Of a stretch of 64,000 nt of DNA, positions 12,076-23,494 are shown piece by piece. The translations under genes and the position numbers were made by a program. Position 1 is the stretch's first letter, and each line of letters opens with the position of its first letter. Source of the stretch: Epiperipatus broadwayi (Eukaryota > Onychophora > Udeonychophora > Euonychophora > Peripatidae); the NCBI GenBank assembly GCA_028023455.1, contig JAQFVV010001090.1, positions 50,297-114,296 on the forward strand, given 5' to 3'. The notes under the pieces were generated by a model. It was given only the letters and a program-made list of their open reading frames with translations, ran no database searches and was not told the DNA's origin.

Positions 12076-12782
12076 AAGAATTTGTTAATATCTGATATTA
12101 AAAAAAAATTAAATTAAATATCAATGATAATTAATAAATAAACACTTTACTAAATATATCATTAATAAAAGCCATAATTTATGTGTAAGAATACTATTTA
12201 AATCATTCAGAAGTAATCACAGTAATATTATTTTTCCTTTTTAGTCATTAATTTTATTAAAAGTGGTCAGCCATATTGAAATGATATTGAGGTTCCATAT
12301 GTCGTGCACTTTATGTATTAAGTGATCAATATTATTTTAATTATAATTAAATAAAAATATTTAAACATTTTATCTAATGCTATTAGTTAAATTGCTTATA
12401 TAAGCAATTCTAAAATAAGAGTAACCCTCTATTCCAGCACAATCTATAGTAAGCATGAGAAATCAATAATTAAATAAAATAGGGCATTTAAGATCCTATA
12501 CCAAGCCCAGTGTTTAGTTCTCATCTTTATTATTAAGAATTAGGATTCAAACCTGGAAGTAATGCACTTGTGCATTTACCAACAACTATTAACTCCATTA
12601 TACAATTCAAGTCTAAAATCTGAAATTCAAAACACCATAATGCCCTAAAATTGACCTAATGATTATGGTGCAGCATATCAACATATATATGCATAATCTA
12701 ATATTTATAAATAACATATCTTATAGAGGTAAGAAAGATAAATGACATAATGATTTTATTATTACAATGTTATTATAAAATC

Positions 12783-12904
12783 AGCTAAGTAGTCAAGCAT
12801 TGGTGGTCTAGTGATTAGCATAGCGGCCTTCCAAGCAGCTGGCCCGGGTTTGCTTCCCAGTCAACACATTTGATACATGGGGGGAAAAAAAAATTAGCTA
12901 AGTA
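12783..12904 (+). repeat. Minimal tRNA-Gly-like SINE with 9-bp target duplication
   Basis: SINE 12792-12895: tRNA-like part with the CTTCCAA anticodon loop (TCC), then TTGATACATGG and an A run. AGCTAAGTA at 12783-12791 is repeated at 12896-12904, showing retroposition. Confidence 0.75.
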
Positions 12905-13064
12905 AATTACATTTAACCTAATTGTAATGTGCATTAGACATTCTTCAATATACTTTTGGTATATTTTATTAATATATATGATCAAAAAAAATTAATTACA
13001 TAATAAATAAAACATTCTTTTTTTTGTTAGTATTGTATGAAAAAAATATTTTACTTTCATTTTA

Positions 13065-13320
13065 CTATCACATGATCACCATTTCTTATGCTTGCTTATA
13101 ACTGTTATTAAAACAGGCAAAACTCTATACGTATTCCCACTCAATGAAAGCCAGAGTAATTAATGGATGCCAGAAGACTTGTGCATAAAATCCCCATCTA
13201 GTGCCTACTCATCCAATATCCCCAGACTAGTTTCTGGCTTGTGGCTTTCATCAGTGAAGAGCCTTGGATCTGAGAGCACTGCACCTAGATTTTAGAATGT
13301 AATGCAACCCTATCCTATGT
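13065..13320 (-). mobile_element. Family 2 element with complete hammerhead core
   Basis: Single minus-strand unit: 3' end ATCACATGATCACCATTTCT (at low coordinates), AAAACAGGCAAAACTC, then AATGGATGCCAGAAGACTTG, the ribozyme (13261-13217), and the 5' block AGATTTTAGAATGTAATGC. It is one of the few non-paired copies and keeps the ribozyme boxes intact. Confidence 0.7.
13217..13261 (-). ncRNA. Candidate hammerhead ribozyme (family 2)
   Basis: Minus strand, 5' to 3': stem I strand CUCUUCA (13261-13255), box 1 CUGAUGA (13254-13248), weak stem II AAGCCACAAGCCA, GAAA (13234-13231), stem III ACUAGU (13231-13226), GUC ending at 13225, then UGGGGA for stem I. Stem I pairs over six positions with two G-U wobbles. 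All core residues fit the known hammerhead consensus with a canonical GUC site. Stem II has only two good pairs, so folding may be weak. Confidence 0.65.
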
Positions 13321-13329
13321 TATCATTAT

Positions 13330-14760
13330 TATAATGTATCTTTTTTGAAAAATGAGTGAATAATTGCTATTTTTCAAAATAAGTAGATAGAAGTTGATAA
13401 CAATAGCTATGACAAACCCTAGAGTAAAGAGTACTCACATGAAGGAATTAGACTTTATAATGTTAATATAAATATGTTAATCCAAATATTTTCATGAGTA
13501 ACAAGATGTTGAATGCTCAGATTTTCCTGCACCAATAAAATAATTAAAATACTATTCAAATATTAGCATGATATGCATGGATATCATGTATAGTCATGAT
13601 AATAATCAGAATCATTGGCCTGTTTATTATTTACTGCATAAATATTTTGTTTGTTTTTACACATGAGAAATTGCCCTTCCCATGACATTTACCATAAATA
13701 TTCATACACATTATACAAAGTTGATTAACCAAATTAACACAAGCATGTAAATGAAAAAAAATAGTGAGTATCCTATATAAGTCATAGAAAAAACCAACCA
13801 TCATTTCATCACAATATAATATTTTATGAGCAGAGATTTCATCAGATGACCTCGGAAATTAAAAACAGCCCTCCCTCATACATTAACATAATTTTAATTT
13901 AAAAATCAAGTTGATATATTGGGGAGGTGAGATAATATTAATTTTCTATGTTACCTGATAACATCCCTATTTACGGACTAAATACTCTACAATAACTAAA
14001 TGGTAGTTGGCGTTCTTTATATGTTGATGTAGGGGACTAGCTATTTATTTGGAACCTTGTGAATGGATTTGATTAACAAACTTTGTTGTATATATTTAAG
14101 CATGTTTTGATGAATTTCTTGTATATATTATTTATGTGCCAGTGTGTGATTTGTAAATACACATGTAAATATCAATCATTTTTATGCTTAATTAATTGTT
14201 ATTTCGGTTTTATGTGGCATAAAATCGTTTAAAATATAAACGAAATTATATTGCAATCATTTTTTTTCCTTAAAAAATTCCAGAATAAAAATTAATTGCT
14301 ACTTATTAAGTAAAGTCTACAAACTGGCTTTGTAACTTTGATCTATCCTCATACCAAAATCAATCCATCAACTTCTGTCAAAATACAGCATAAATTATTA
14401 AATACATTATATATACTTATATACTACTTAAAATATTTTTTTAAAAGTACATTTGCATAAATTCCATATGTTTTCAAATAATAATAAAAAATAATAAATA
14501 TATAGTAATTATACATAAAAAATATAAAACATTTCCTAACAATTTTTTTTAAAGGTCGGGATATTATAACAAAGATATGCCCTATCTATCCTTCTTGCCC
14601 CCCCCCCCATGTCATTATATTTATAAATATTTACCTTTATCTTGACCTTCAGTTTTAACTATGGCATTGTGGAGGGCATCTTTTTACCTGAAGGCATAAG
14701 CTGTAAGCCTAAAACAAGTCTTAAACTGCTATTTGATTAAGGTAATTATGAGAATGCTAA
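13330..14760. other. AT-rich sequence, no feature seen
   Basis: No exon or repeat family recognised. A C-run (about 14599-14608) and A/T runs only. Confidence 0.4.
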
Positions 14761-14764
14761 TCCC

Positions 14765-15000
14765 TATGTGGTTTAGTGCAGTGGTCAAGTGTCAGACTCT
14801 AGAGCATAAGGTCCTCATATTAATTCCACTTCTGACACTGCTAGATCTTCAATGTCATATAAAATTGCGAGTAATAAAGGCATTTGATTGTTTATTTTTG
14901 TCTTGCATGACCTGGTGCAGTAGTAAAATATCAGACTTTGAAGAGCGTAAAGTCCTTCGATCAATTCCACTTTTGGCACACTTATAGTGCTTGAACTTAA
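14765..15000 (+). repeat. tRNA-derived SINE family II, two tandem copies
   Basis: Copy 1 has an A box TAGTGCAGTGG (14774-14784) then TCAGACTCTAGAGCATAAGG and CTTCTGACACTGCTAG; copy 2 (about 14908-15000) repeats TGGTGCAGTAG...ATATCAGACTTTGAAGAGCG...TTCCACTTTTGGCAC. The B-box position is degraded. The overlapping open frames on both strands are not genes. Confidence 0.6.
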
Positions 15001-15483
15001 AACCATTAGACAACTATTCTTTGTTCTTGTGAGAATGTTATGGGCTGTGGCCCAATTTATTGCACTCCACAGATAAGCAAATATTCATACCATAATCTGC
15101 ACAGTTTTTTCATAAACTGGATTGGTGCTTGAAGTGTCATGTGGCATTGGAGGACCAGAAGAGACAGGCTTAATTCAGGAGCACTTATTTTTTAATCCCA
15201 CCATTTTATCACTATATTAGGCCATCCGAGTGAAATAAATAAATGATTAGTTTCTCAGGAGCTCATATATGGTTCTGTAGCAAAAGTGGCAGGGTGAGTT
15301 TTAACTTAAAATTCGTTAGTGCTTGATCTGACCAGATCATTAATGGTAAAGTAACTGCGCCCATAGAAGTTTCATTTCAATGCTGTTAAAATTTATTTAG
15401 AAACATTTTGTTCTTCAGAAAGCTATCTCTGCAATAAGTCAGTTCATAATCCCATATTAATAATGGTATCTCTAGTATCACAT

Positions 15484-15530
15484 TATAACACACACACACA
15501 CCCACACACACACACACATATATATATATG
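15484..15530. repeat. (CA)n/(TA)n microsatellite
   Basis: Run of CA units, interrupted once, passing into TA units. Confidence 0.9.
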
Positions 15531-15756
15531 CAAATAATAAATAATTCAAATCATACGTAATTGAACAGGAAGTAACTGAAGCACCCAGCGAGTTATACAA
15601 TAAATTCTCCAAAAGACAGATAATACCACTTGTTTATTAGCATTTGTTCGTATATATGCTTAATTTATTTATGTAATTTTAAATGAGGAAAGAATTTGAT
15701 CTATTGATTATATGTATTTATAGAATACCTTCTTTATTTTTTTGCATTTCTCTTCA

Positions 15757-16085
15757 TCATCATCGTCATCATCAACCATTATCAATTCACTGCAGGATAA
15801 AGGTCTCACCAAGTTCAATTCATCTTCTCCGATCTTTAGCTTCTCTTCTCCACATCACCCATGCACACTTTCTTATTTTATCCATCAATCTCACATGTGG
15901 TCTCTTTCTGGCTCTTTTAAATCTCTTGGAATCTATTTTAAGATTTCAATTGTCCATCTATTATCATCTCTTCTAGCAATATGTCCATTTCCACTTCAGT
16001 CTTTTAATTTTTTTCAATGAGGCCAGTAACACCTGTTTGTTTTCTTACCCATATATTGCATTTTCGATCTCTTATTGCTCTTCAT
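15757..16085 (-). mobile_element. RTE-like LINE, 3' fragment
   Basis: Minus-strand 3' end of an RTE/BovB-like element. It shares CACTGCAGGATAAAGGTCTC, CATCTCACATGTGGTCTC and TATCATCTCTTCTAG with the better-preserved fragment at 56815-57424. Frames on the plus strand here are antisense shadows. The tail is a run of CATCAT (GATGAT on the element strand). Confidence 0.75.
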
Positions 16086-16099
16086 ATATTCATATAAAT

Positions 16100-16570
16100 T
16101 AATTTTTTTTTATCATTTCCTCTTATACACATTAATGCCACAACATTAAAACATATAATCATATAACCATTATTTTATATACATATTAATATACATATTT
16201 TATATTACCATTCATAATCATATTTAACTTTAACTCTATACCTTTGCTTCTCTTATTTCTTACTTATATTTTTTATTATTTATTTTTACTTTCATTTTAT
16301 TCTTATTTTTTACTTTATTCTATCTTATCTATCATTCCACATTTATTCTTTATTATATCACTATAACTTATCCATTTTATTTTTTATATACTTATTTATC
16401 TAATATCTTTTATTCCTATTTTATTCTTACTCTTATCTCTATTTTTATTTTCCTATTCTCATTTTTTATTTTTTTATTTTACTTACCTCTATATAATTTT
16501 CACTTCTCTCTCTACAACTGTACCTGGATATTTTTAAAATTTTTATTAACCTCTTATTTTTATTAAAATA
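16100..16570. repeat. T-rich low-complexity tract
   Basis: A long pyrimidine- and T-rich stretch of short TATT/CTTAT-type words without a regular unit. It separates two RTE fragments. Confidence 0.6.
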
Positions 16571-16654
16571 ATCAATAAATCAGGACAAAAGGAAATGTAG
16601 ATGAAAAACAATAGCAGTAACTACTTTTGAATCTAAACATGATCATTTTTCATA

Positions 16655-17965
16655 TTCAAATACTGTCTATTCATTTCAAGATGAAGTTCTAATCCAGTTT
16701 CTCCAGTATGCTATTTCTCTTCTGCACATTACTCCAGAAAATTTCTTTATCTCATCCATTCATCTCATATATGATCTTTATGTTTTTGATAATCTCTTGG
16801 GATCTAGTTTAAGATTTTATTTATAATTCTATTATCATCTCTTCTACAAATATGTCCAACCCAACTCCATTTCAATCTCTCAATTCCTTCAGTGATGTTA
16901 ATATTGCTGTTTATTCTCTCATCCAACTACTCTGATCTTGATCTTTCTTGGGTTGACCAAACATACAACAGTTTATACTTTACTGTGTGATTTGATTTGA
17001 ATTTGCTGTATTGCTCATAAAGGTCCACATCTCATATCCATATATAAATAAACTGTTAAAGATCTTTCCTTTCAAATATATAGGCATACTTGTATTTAAT
17101 GTTAAATTATTTCTATCAAAAGCACACCAACTATGATTAATTTTATCATGTTTTCATCTACAGTAATAATCTGACCAAGATATTTGTAATTGTTAACTTC
17201 TTCTAATTCATCATTAACAATCTTTATTTTCTTCTTTTGGGGAAATCCATTGAACATTACTTTAGTATTTTCAGCATTTATCTTTAGTCAAACTCTGAAG
17301 CATTATTTGCAAAAGCAAAAAAAAATCATTACCCAAAAATCTAAATGACTTAACTAATTTCCATTTACTTTTATTTTCTTAGCATTACATTTTAATTCAC
17401 AAATTACTTCCTATTCAAACTGCTGCAAAAAGTTTCAGAGATATGGAATCACCCTATCATAAACCCTTATTGATATCTTAGTATCACAAATTGAATCAGT
17501 ATATGAAAATACTCTTGACCTATAGCTTGATGGTTCAAAGCTTTAACCACTGCAAAGATGCTTATAAAATCAAACACTTTTTCATAATCTACAAATGCAA
17601 AGCATAATGACAATTCATATTCATTTATCATTTCTACAACTTCTATTAATGCATCAATTTGATCTATTGTACTAATATTTTTTTAAATTTGGCTTGTTCT
17701 TTTAATTGGTTTGGGTTTAAAGTTCATTATAGATAGGTAGAACTGATAAAGGATTAATAATTCTATTAATTTCTAATACACTTTTTACCTTTCTTAATTA
17801 CCAATATTACATTCTATTTTTTCAATTATCTCATACATCTTTATCACTTAGACATTTGGTACATAGATTTTCCAACATTTTCCCTACTAATTCACCTGCT
17901 TCTTTTAAGGTATTAATAATAATGTCATAAATTTTTTGGAATTTTTTTTAATTTTTCATAGATTT
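16655..17965 (-). mobile_element. RTE-like LINE, partial reverse transcriptase
   Basis: The largest RTE fragment. On the minus strand around 17640-17540 the translation shows a LALIEVVEMINEY-type segment then AFVDYEKVFD, the conserved motif A of RTE-clade reverse transcriptase. Further downstream, the C-terminal block seen at 57087-57410 (NNYKYLGQII, INHRIK) is recognisable in degraded form at about 17340-17030, and CATCTCATATATGATC marks the extreme C-terminus near 16760. Many stops and frameshifts; dead copy. Confidence 0.7.
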
Positions 17966-18027
17966 AATTGCATATCTCACATATTCATTTAAAATATGAT
18001 GTATTTCAGAAGATGATGTAATTGTAG

Positions 18028-18077
18028 GAAAAAGGAGGAGGAGGAGGAGGAGAGGAATAATAATAATAATAATAATA

Positions 18078-18141
<64 letters not shown>

Positions 18142-18142
18142 T
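18028..18142. repeat. GAGGAG and (TAA/TTA)n microsatellite
   Basis: GGA units at 18032-18052, TAA units, then a long TTA run. Simple sequence. Confidence 0.95.
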
Positions 18143-18950
18143 TATAGATAGACAACTTCCATATTTCTCCATTCTTTTTTATTTAATAAATAATTTCATA
18201 TAAATAAAGATAATTATTATTGTTATTATTATTTTAGGATTTTTCCATATATTTTATGATATCAGTTCTCTTTTTTTAAGTGCCACCTTTTCTTCTTATT
18301 GCTAGAACAACTTTCTTACAATACCATGATATTATATTTCTTGGTCGTTGTTGAGACTTCTGTTTTATTTTGTAGCTTTTCCGGCCAATTTACAGATATA
18401 TTTCTTTATATCATCATTAAATCCTTTTATAGCATTTTATATGTATAGAAGGCTATTTCTTCATACTTAAATGAAAATCACAATTCACTTGATAACAGTT
18501 TTATTGTTATACTTTTAAGTCTTTAATTCTCTTGTATTGATTTCCTTTCCATTATAATTTTTTTTACAATTTAAATCATTTAAAAATATTTTTATATTCC
18601 TACTTTTCTTAATACACTGCCTTGTTATACTAATTATATGCTTAGCTAATTTTAATAAGGTATCAGTTATCTTCTCGTTAAAAACTTTAAAGCATGAGAT
18701 GATACTGAAGACCGTTAATATTTTTAAAATGATTTATAAGTTTTAGTTTAAAGTCATTGGAATATAACTGAAAAACTTAAAATGTTTACTGTTAGTAGTA
18801 TCTTTCTTGATAGCTTTTGTGTCTATAGCGCCATCTATGTAGGTAAGTTATTTGTGTATTTTAATGATTTAAAACATGCGGCTTTTAAAATCAGATGATG
18901 TTATTAGTGTTTTAAATGAAATTAATAAAATCAAAAAATTAAATTAGTTT
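18143..18950. other. AT-rich intron sequence downstream of the Ly6 exon
   Basis: On the gene strand this follows the GTGAGT donor at 18958. No further exon could be recognised. Confidence 0.4.
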
Positions 18951-18958
18951 CTACTCAC

Positions 18959-19039
18959 CTGCAGGACAAGGTCTATCAATCGCCCACCTGTTACAGATAT
19001 AATTATTCGAGGCATTAACACAGGTGAAACAAGTAATTG
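18959..19039 (-). CDS. Ly6/uPAR-domain exon, LYPD6-like (partial gene)
   Basis: On the minus strand an 81-nt segment lies between a strong acceptor (T-rich tract, CCCTTTCAG) and a GTGAGT donor at 18958-18953. Entered in phase 1 it encodes ITCFTCVNASNNYICNRW followed by AIDRPCPA, then one leftover base. The CxxC start, the CNRW block and the following PC-P cysteine match the N-terminal part of the Ly6/uPAR three-finger fold as found in LYPD6 and LYPD6B, where CFTC, then CNRWAPD, then a CP motif occur in the same order and spacing. Vertebrate LYPD6 proteins are surface or secreted modulators of Wnt and nicotinic receptor signalling; that role is not shown here. Joined to the upstream exon, the split codon gives proline. 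The remaining cysteines and the GPI-signal region are not found in positions 1-18958, so they probably lie beyond the window. Confidence 0.72.
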
Positions 19040-19369
19040 CTGAAAGGGAAAAAAAAACAACTGTAAAGGATTCTGAAATAAAGAATATCATTTTAATAAT
19101 CAAAATTAATTTTATTATGCGAAGAGAAAAAAAAAATAAATGTCTTAATGAGCTTTTTATAGGTGAATGTAATTAAATGATGATCTCATAAATCATTTAT
19201 TAATGTAATAATTTCAACGCCATTCATTTTATTATTACTATTTATTCTAAGTAAAAGATTTTGACACTGAATGTAAAAAAAAATAATTATATATATGTAG
19301 TAGTAAAAAAAATATTGAATATACTTTTCCAGAGTTCGTAAAAAGTTCGAATACCGGAATTCTAACATC

Positions 19370-20060
19370 TACAAAGCCTAAACTTGAAATGCTGAAAAAC
19401 AAAACTGCATTTATGAAATACCATATGATGTGGAAGAATGTATATTGGTGAGACCAGTCGTCCCACTGAAAAGCAATTGCATGAACACATACTGATGATT
19501 AGAAGAGAAAAAGCAGATGTATCTAAGGAAGCAGACCAAGTATGTACCAATACAAATGTTCAATTGGGAAAATATAAAAATATTGGATAGAAAAGAAAAT
19601 ATACAAAGTAGAAAATTTAAAGAAGCTGATCACATGACAATGTCAAAAAATCCCACAAGCCAACCTCATGTGGCTATACATAATGTATGAAAACCACTAA
19701 TCAACTTTGCTCTTAGGAAAAAGTGAGATATCGAGAGGAATCTCATAGATAAGTATATGAAATTTCTACTGACTGTTGACTTTAGCAGGATGGCTCAGTT
19801 GGTTAAAGTGTAACCTTAAAATGTAATATTCAAAAATCTAAGTAATATTCAAAAATCTAAGAATTCAAGTTCAATTCCTATGCTAATTGCTGTCACTGAT
19901 CAGGCCAGAAAGAGCTGAAGAAAAGGGGAGAATAATAAATATTTCTCGAAATATTGTGCATATACTAACCTGTGTGCTATTACTAACAGTTGAATGTATT
20001 TGAAATATTTAAATATTTCTAAAGACATTTAATACTTATATTAGATAATGGAAATAATCC
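19370..20060 (+). mobile_element. Penelope-like element, GIY-YIG and 3' end fragment
   Basis: Plus strand, 5'-truncated. The start CTACAAAGCCTAAACTTGAA matches 47702-47721. It covers the GIY-YIG endonuclease region (ECMYIGETSRPTEK-like reading with frameshifts), the conserved TCAACTTTGCTCTTAGGAAA block, the tRNA-like sequence (about 19787-19885, TGGCTCAGTTGGTTAAAG as A box), a hammerhead-like CUGAAGA (19915-19921), and the terminal TTCTAAAGACATTTAATACT. Confidence 0.75.
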
Positions 20061-20224
20061 AATAATTTACAAATCTTCAAGAAATCTATTAAATCTACAT
20101 ATAAAAATTAGAATGCGAAGATCTCATTTATTTTAGACTGAAAACAAATATTTTAATAAATAATAACTATAATACAAATTATTTTGTTTTTCGTTTTTTA
20201 AATTATCAGTATAGATATTGATTA

Positions 20225-20330
20225 CATTATTGATAGAGTGGAGAGAGGTGGGTGGTGTGAAAGTCTGTGCTCATATACCCTATATTACATATATATAGCC
20301 ACAGGTATATAACAAGCCTGTGTTTCAGTT
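20225..20330 (+). mobile_element. Family 1 element, 3' tail only
   Basis: GTGGTGTGAAAGTCTGTGCT, then ATACCCTATATTACATATA and CCACAGGTATATAACAAGCC, the same 3' end as the element at 53901-54736. The ribozyme is absent. Confidence 0.65.
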
Positions 20331-20934
20331 ATTATTGATTTAAAAAAAAGCAAATATTCAAAACTTACTTTTTATGAAAATTCTGAAAATATTTATATAT
20401 TTTTTACTTTCTATTTTATTTTTGAAATATATAATTATAGATACATAATAATAAATACAGTTTCTTTACAAATGTACAAACACACTCAAAAATGCTTTTT
20501 TTTTTTTTAAACAATAGAGAGTTGTTTGAGTTAATTATATGTTTAAAAGATTAAACAGCTTCAACTTTCTGGATGTAATATTATTGGAACTTATGTTGTT
20601 GAATACATCTTTGGATGAGACCTATGAAATGAATGAATGATAAGAGACTTCTTTAAAAATATTTTTAGTAAATTTTAATATAGTTTTTGTTAGGTGACAC
20701 AAATCTAATTTATTACTAAAAATTAAAGACATTCTAAAAATAAACAATATGGATTTCTTTCACTGGAAGATATGGCTGAAAATAAAATACAGTGGAGTGC
20801 TAAGTAAGATGTTTAAATTCTCTAAAACATGAAATTTTTTGCAGAAATAGTTACAAAAGATATCCTTATAAAATGACATATAAATAAATTAATATAATGA
20901 TCATGCTAATAACAATAAAAAAGTTTTTCTGACA

Positions 20935-21150
20935 AATGCCATAAGAGAAAGCATTTAAAATCTCTACCTAGAACTATCCCTATCTCCAAACTGGTTTCGA
21001 GCTAATGGCTCTCATCAGTGAAGTGCTAGGATATTCAGACACTAGATCTAAAATACCAACTCAAGCCCAGCACTTATCTAATACTTAACTATTAAATAGA
21101 AAATCTGAAATTTTCAGACATCTATATGTCTTCAAATCCAGCTGTTTAAC
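20935..21150 (-). mobile_element. Family 2/3 relative with intact hammerhead
   Basis: Contains AGAGAAAGCATTTAAAATCT, which also occurs in the family 3 element at 52801-53156, then the ribozyme and a 5' block (CTAGATCTAAAATACC) like family 2. It links the two families. Confidence 0.6.
20984..21023 (-). ncRNA. Candidate hammerhead ribozyme, best-formed stem II
   Basis: Minus strand: stem I strand CUUCA (21023-21019), box 1 CUGAUGA (21018-21012), stem II GAGC-CAUUA-GCUC (21011-20999, four Watson-Crick pairs), GAAA (20998-20995), stem III ACCAGU, GUU ending at 20989, then UGGAG (20988-20984). Stem I forms five pairs, one a wobble. Every conserved core position of the hammerhead family is present. 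This is the copy I would trust most to fold. Confidence 0.72.
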
Positions 21151-21189
21151 TTGAATAAATAAAAGAACTAGCATGTGATTATATAAATA

Positions 21190-21588
21190 TACAGTAGTCA
21201 AATATGTTTAAAAATACATCTATACAAGCAACAAAGATTACAAATTATAAAATTATTATATAAAAGCCTTTTTCGGCAAATTATGTTTTTTTGCCCTTTT
21301 CAATATGTCTCCACGATTTAAAGCACATACAGCGACATCTATATCAATACATGAGAGAAGATAGATAAACAAATGGATATTTGACATGATCTATTATGTG
21401 ATTTCCCCCCCCCTCAATTCTCTCATGTAATGATATAGATGTCGCTGTATGTGCTTTAAATCGTGGAGACATATTGAAAAGGGCAAAAAAACATAATTTG
21501 CCGAAAAAGGCTTTTATATAATAATTTTATAATTTGTAATCTTTGTTGCTTGTATATATGTATTTTTAAACATATTTGACTATTGTAT
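21190..21588. mobile_element. Long near-perfect palindrome (foldback element)
   Basis: Arms of about 160 bp (21190-21352 and 21424-21588) are nearly perfect inverted repeats around a spacer of about 70 bp. Key blocks: CATACAGCGACATCTATATC against GATATAGATGTCGCTGTATG, and CAAGCAACAAAGATTACAAA against its complement. A diverged relative of one arm lies at 40555-40672. The minus frame 21671-21456 lies in the right arm and is not a gene. Confidence 0.85.
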
Positions 21589-21779
21589 ACTTGAAGTGCA
21601 ACATAAAAAAGAATTGGTTTTAATTCTGATTCTGTTTCTGTATAGTAATTTCGATAAATATACAGGTACATTTTCTGTAATTATAGAACATTTTTTTTTT
21701 ATTGTTCACTTCTTCCATAATTACTTAATATACAAATAATTATAATCTACCAATTTGGTCTTTTAATTATAGTATTATT

Positions 21780-22865
21780 TAAATAAGCATTTATTTTTAT
21801 ATAGCGCATGTTTACAATTGTATTACATTCAAATATCAGCCTTTCAAGCTAATTGTGCATACGCTTTTGTGAGTGTTAATAATAATAAATGAATACTTTC
21901 TCTCAAATACAAGATATAGTATTTATGCATGAATAAAATGAATCCACCTATTCCTGAAACTCAAATGCTTATATATGAGCAAATCTGAAGTACTGGCAAG
22001 GAAAGCGTGAGGATGGAACATTCACTTTAAATTACTATATACGATGTCTGAATGAGTGACGTCGGTGAAATTGTCTAGACTTTACTAAATGTCACTCTAA
22101 CTGAAACTTAATCATATGTAAATAAGCATTTATTTTTATATAGCACATGTTTATAATTGTATTACATTCAAATATCAGCCTTTCAAGCTAATTGTGCATA
22201 CACTTTTGCGAGTGTTAATAATAATAAATGAATACTTTCTCCCCAATACAAGATATAGTATTTATGCATGAATAAAATAAATCCACCTCATATGTAGTAA
22301 TTTAAAATGAGTGTTCCATCCTCATGCTTTCCTTGCCAGTACTTCAGATTTGCTCATATATAAGCATTTGAGTTGCAGGAATAGGTGGATTCATTTTATT
22401 CATGCATAAATACTATATCTTGTATTGGGGAGAAAGTATTCATTTATTATTATTAACACTCACAAAAGCGTATGCACAATTAGCTTGAAAGGCTGATATT
22501 TGAATGTAATACAATTGTAAACATGTGCTATATAAAAATAAATGCTTATTTACATATGATTAAGTTTCAGTTAGAGTGATGTTTAGTAAATTCTAGACAA
22601 TTTCACCGACGTCATTCATTCAGACATCGTATATAATAATTTAAAGTGAGTGTTCCATCCTCATGCTTTTCTTGCCAGAACTTCAGATTTGCTCATATAT
22701 AAACATTTGAGTTGCAGGAATAGGTGGATTCATTTTATTCATGCATAAATACTATATCTTGTATTGGGGAGAAAGTATTCATTTATTATTATTAACACTC
22801 GCAAAAGCGTATGCACAATTAGCTTGAAAGGCTGATATTTGAATGTAATTATATGAATATTGAAA
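21780..22865. repeat. About 338-bp unit in tandem and inverted arrangement
   Basis: The block AAATAAGCATTTATTTTTAT recurs at about 21780 and 22118 in direct orientation, giving a unit of about 338 bp. After a switch near 22300 the same sequence runs backwards as two further copies (about 22310-22640 and 22640-22850). Hallmark words: ATCAGCCTTTCAAGCTAATT, TGCATGAATAAAATGAATCC, GAGCAAATCTGAAGTACTGG. No coding frame. A diverged copy lies at 42425-42785. Confidence 0.8.
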
Positions 22866-23480
22866 ATTATTATTCTTGTTATTTTGATTACAAACGATAA
22901 TTGAAATGTCAAAAACAATAATCACTACCATGTCAACAATAATAACAACAGTAACATCACATGACTATCATATGATTCCAGTTTACTCAATTTATTAATT
23001 ACTAAAGCTTACAGTAAGTGAAATAGATGTGCTAAAGAAAAAGTATGGTGCTGGAAGAACAGAACTAATAATAAAGATATATAATCAAAACATCGGGTAT
23101 GTTAATTTATTGTAGTTATGAAAGAATATTAATCTGGGGTAGAGAGCATATAATTTTTTATTATAGAGTAATGGCAAAGAAAACAACAACATTAAGTACA
23201 GAAATATGAAATGTGAAGATTAAAATTTCATTTTTTTTTTCATTTAAATATTCTGATGTAAAATAAAGTCAATTATTATCAAAAAGATGTAGTGGGAGAT
23301 CAAAATATTTGTTGCGATTTAAATTATTATGCTAAGTTCTCTACCCAGAAACAGAATGCAATGTCTAGGCAATGAAGTACTATAATTGAATGATAATATT
23401 TGATTATCATATATATAATAAATAGTTACATAGATAGTTATATGATGCTCACAGAACAGAAATAGTTGAGCTTCTACTCA
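22866..23480. other. AT-rich sequence, no feature seen
   Basis: No exon or repeat family recognised. Confidence 0.4.
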
Positions 23481-23494
23481 GAACTTTTAGTCTT

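Noticed and set aside
13420-13500. GTGAGTACTC donor-like site on the minus strand, considered as another Ly6-gene exon end
   Set aside because: No acceptor or cysteine-containing frame next to it; the missing Ly6 cysteines are not encoded there.
15683-16020. Two overlapping plus-strand frames with histidine/serine-rich starts
   Set aside because: Antisense of the RTE 3' end and its CATCAT tail.
18028-18142. CRISPR-like regular repeat
   Set aside because: Simple trinucleotide microsatellite in a eukaryotic context.
22000-22860. Hammerhead boxes in the 338-bp repeat
   Set aside because: No CUGANGA followed by a hairpin and GAAA could be found on either strand.
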